NCBI RefSeq assembly: GCF_008329585.1
Contig: NZ_NPKP01000002.1
Coordinates: forward strand, 744,001 to 808,000
Source: Mycolicibacterium sp. P9-22
Lineage (GTDB): Bacteria; Actinomycetota; Actinomycetes; Mycobacteriales; Mycobacteriaceae
Length of the DNA: 64,000 nucleotides
Direction: 5' to 3'
The translations under genes and the position numbers were made by a program. The notes beneath the pieces are model-generated. The model made no database searches. It was given only the letters and a program-made list of their open reading frames with translations, and had not been told where the DNA came from. This document shows, piece after piece, positions 62,973-64,000 of this stretch (position 1 is its first letter; each line of letters begins with the position of its first letter).

Positions 62973-63604
62973 TGGAGCGAGTGAGCACCGAACCAGTCGA
63001 AATCACATCGGTCGACGCACTGCGGGAGATCGTCGGACATCCGGTACCCGCCGTGGCCAACAAGGTGGGCGACCGCCTGCTCGACGTACACCGGCAATGG
63101 GTGTCCAATTCGCCGCTGTGTTTCGTGGCCACCACCGACACCCAGGGCCGGGTCGACGTCTCCCCCAAGGGTGACCCGCCCGGGTTCGTCCACATCATCG
63201 ATGACACCACCATCGCCATACCGGAGCGTCCGGGCAACAAGCGGGTGGACGGCTACCTCAACGTGCTGACCAACCCGCATGTCGGCACCATCTTCGTCAT
63301 ACCGGGCCGCGGTGACACCGTGCGCATCAACGGGCGAGCCCGAATCCTCTCCGACGCTGACTATTTCGATGACCTCGCGGTGAAGGGCAAGCGCCCGATC
63401 CTGGCGCTGGAGGTGCACGTCGACGAGGTGTTCTTCCACTGCTCGAAGGCATTCCTGCGCTCGAACGCGTGGCGGCCGGAGACCTGGACGCCGGGTTCGG
63501 TGCCCAGCACCGCCGCGCTGGCCAAGTCCTTCAAGGCCGAACAGAGTTTGGAAGAGCTCGAGGCGTATTACAGCGAAGAGAACTATCGCAAGATGCTCTA
63601 CTGA
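62969..63604 (+). CDS. Pyridoxamine-phosphate-oxidase-family flavoprotein
   Basis: 211 residues, split-barrel PPOX fold: SPLCFVATTDTQGRVDVSPK near residues 49-68, then GDPPGFVHIIDDTTIAIPER and NKRVDGYLNVLTNPHVGTIF. This subgroup (MSMEG-type pyridoxamine oxidase-like, TIGR04025-like) binds FMN or F420. The ATG 62969 overlaps the menE stop (ATGA), so it is co-translated with menE. Substrate unknown. It ends with a six-base overlap with the convergent GNAT gene. Confidence 0.85.
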   Translation: MMERVSTEPVEITSVDALREIVGHPVPAVANKVGDRLLDVHRQWVSNSPLCFVATTDTQGRVDVSPKGDPPGFVHIIDDTTIAIPERPGNKRVDGYLNVLTNPHVGTIFVIPGRGDTVRINGRARILSDADYFDDLAVKGKRPILALEVHVDEVFFHCSKAFLRSNAWRPETWTPGSVPSTAALAKSFKAEQSLEELEAYYSEENYRKMLY

Positions 63605-64000
63605 TCACCCTTGACGAGAATCGCACGGGTGTAGAGCAGGTGGAAGCCGCGTCGCTGCACATTGCGCTGGGACAGTGACCCCGGCGACGTGGTGACCACC
63701 GCGACGTCGGCACCGGCACGCACACCATCGCGCAGGCGGGCGGCCAGCAACGCGCCCTGCACACCACGACGCCGGTGGCGCGGTGCCGTCGCCGCGCCGG
63801 TCAGCTGTGCCACGCCTTCGGTGACCCGCATGCTGCCGCCACCGGCGATATCCCCGTCGACCACGGCCACATACGGTGTCACGCCGGCCGCGGCGAAATC
63901 CCGCTCGGCGCGCTCCACGACATCACGCGGGAACTCCTCGGGACTGGGCACCCCGACACCGTCCGGGTGCGCGAATCCTTCCACCACCACGTCGACCCAG
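63598..64000 (-). CDS. GNAT-family acetyltransferase, 5' part cut by the window edge
   Basis: The C-terminal 133 or so codons are visible; the frame is open to the window edge. TPYVAVVDGDIAGGGSMRVT and GAATAPRHRRRGVQGALLAA carry the GNAT acetyl-CoA loop (RRRGVQG), and SQRNVQRRGFHLLYTRAILV is the typical last strand. The N-terminal part lies outside the window. The substrate is unknown. Confidence 0.8.
   Translation of the reverse strand, partial: WVDVVVEGFAHPDGVGVPSPEEFPRDVVERAERDFAAAGVTPYVAVVDGDIAGGGSMRVTEGVAQLTGAATAPRHRRRGVQGALLAARLRDGVRAGADVAVVTTSPGSLSQRNVQRRGFHLLYTRAILVKGDQ

Overview
The window comes from a mycobacterium, most likely a fast-growing Mycolicibacterium-type species. This rests on the high GC content and on genes and gene order recognised from memory of M. 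tuberculosis Rv0542c-Rv0564c: gpsA, htpX, grcC1, menJ, menG, mgtA, the Rv0556 homologue, menD, bpoC, menC, an Rv0552-like amidohydrolase, fadD8, menB, the Rv0547c, Rv0546c and Rv0544c homologues, pitA, an Rv0543c homologue and menE. No database search was possible, so family names are recognition from sequence.

Layout. 1-19.8 kb is the menaquinone and envelope core: gpsA, htpX, grcC1 (prenyl tail), menJ (tail reduction), a two-HTH TetR protein, menG translationally coupled to a CobW GTPase, an exporter, mgtA, a DsbA-like lipoprotein, menD, bpoC, a DJ-1/GlxA-type pair, an orphan HicB-like gene and menC. 19.8-28.6 kb holds two acyl-CoA synthetases, an amidohydrolase, a DGPF protein with an ECF42-type sigma factor, an Eis-like acetyltransferase and a HAD hydrolase. 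28.6-35.6 kb is a divergent accessory cluster: a NitT/TauT-type ABC importer, two isopenicillin-N-synthase-like oxygenases, a cytosine-deaminase-like amidohydrolase and a GntR regulator. 35.6-39.2 kb has a deazaflavin-type oxidoreductase, a DUF222/HNH (13E12-type) protein, an XRE regulator divergent from an accessory methionine aminopeptidase, and a small HdeA-like lipoprotein.

39.2-53.9 kb resumes the core (menB, Rv0547c-like SDR, Rv0546c-like VOC protein) but carries inserts: a TetR/SDR pair, a FUSC membrane protein, a ureohydrolase/deacetylase/SDR/APC/PucR cluster whose permease is frameshifted, and a DrrABC-like exporter. 53.9-59.5 kb is an MmpS/MmpL export locus with two small secreted proteins (one Rv0455c-like) flanked by two related TetR regulators; a 65-bp MIRU-like tandem repeat sits between mmpS and mmpL. 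59.5-64 kb has pitA and its neighbours inverted relative to M. tuberculosis, then a DUF3349 gene, menE, a PPOX-family protein and a truncated GNAT.

How it works together: menD, menC, menE, menB, menG, grcC1 and menJ supply much of the menaquinone pathway. Around them sit catabolic and export modules, most with a divergently or adjacently encoded regulator and a visible palindrome in the control region. The strongest leads are the two-oxygenase importer cluster, the XRE/aminopeptidase pair with two identical-arm operators, and the coupled mini-ORF repeat between mmpS and mmpL. No tRNA, rRNA, CRISPR array or intact insertion sequence was seen, and no gene-free stretch exceeds 300 bases.
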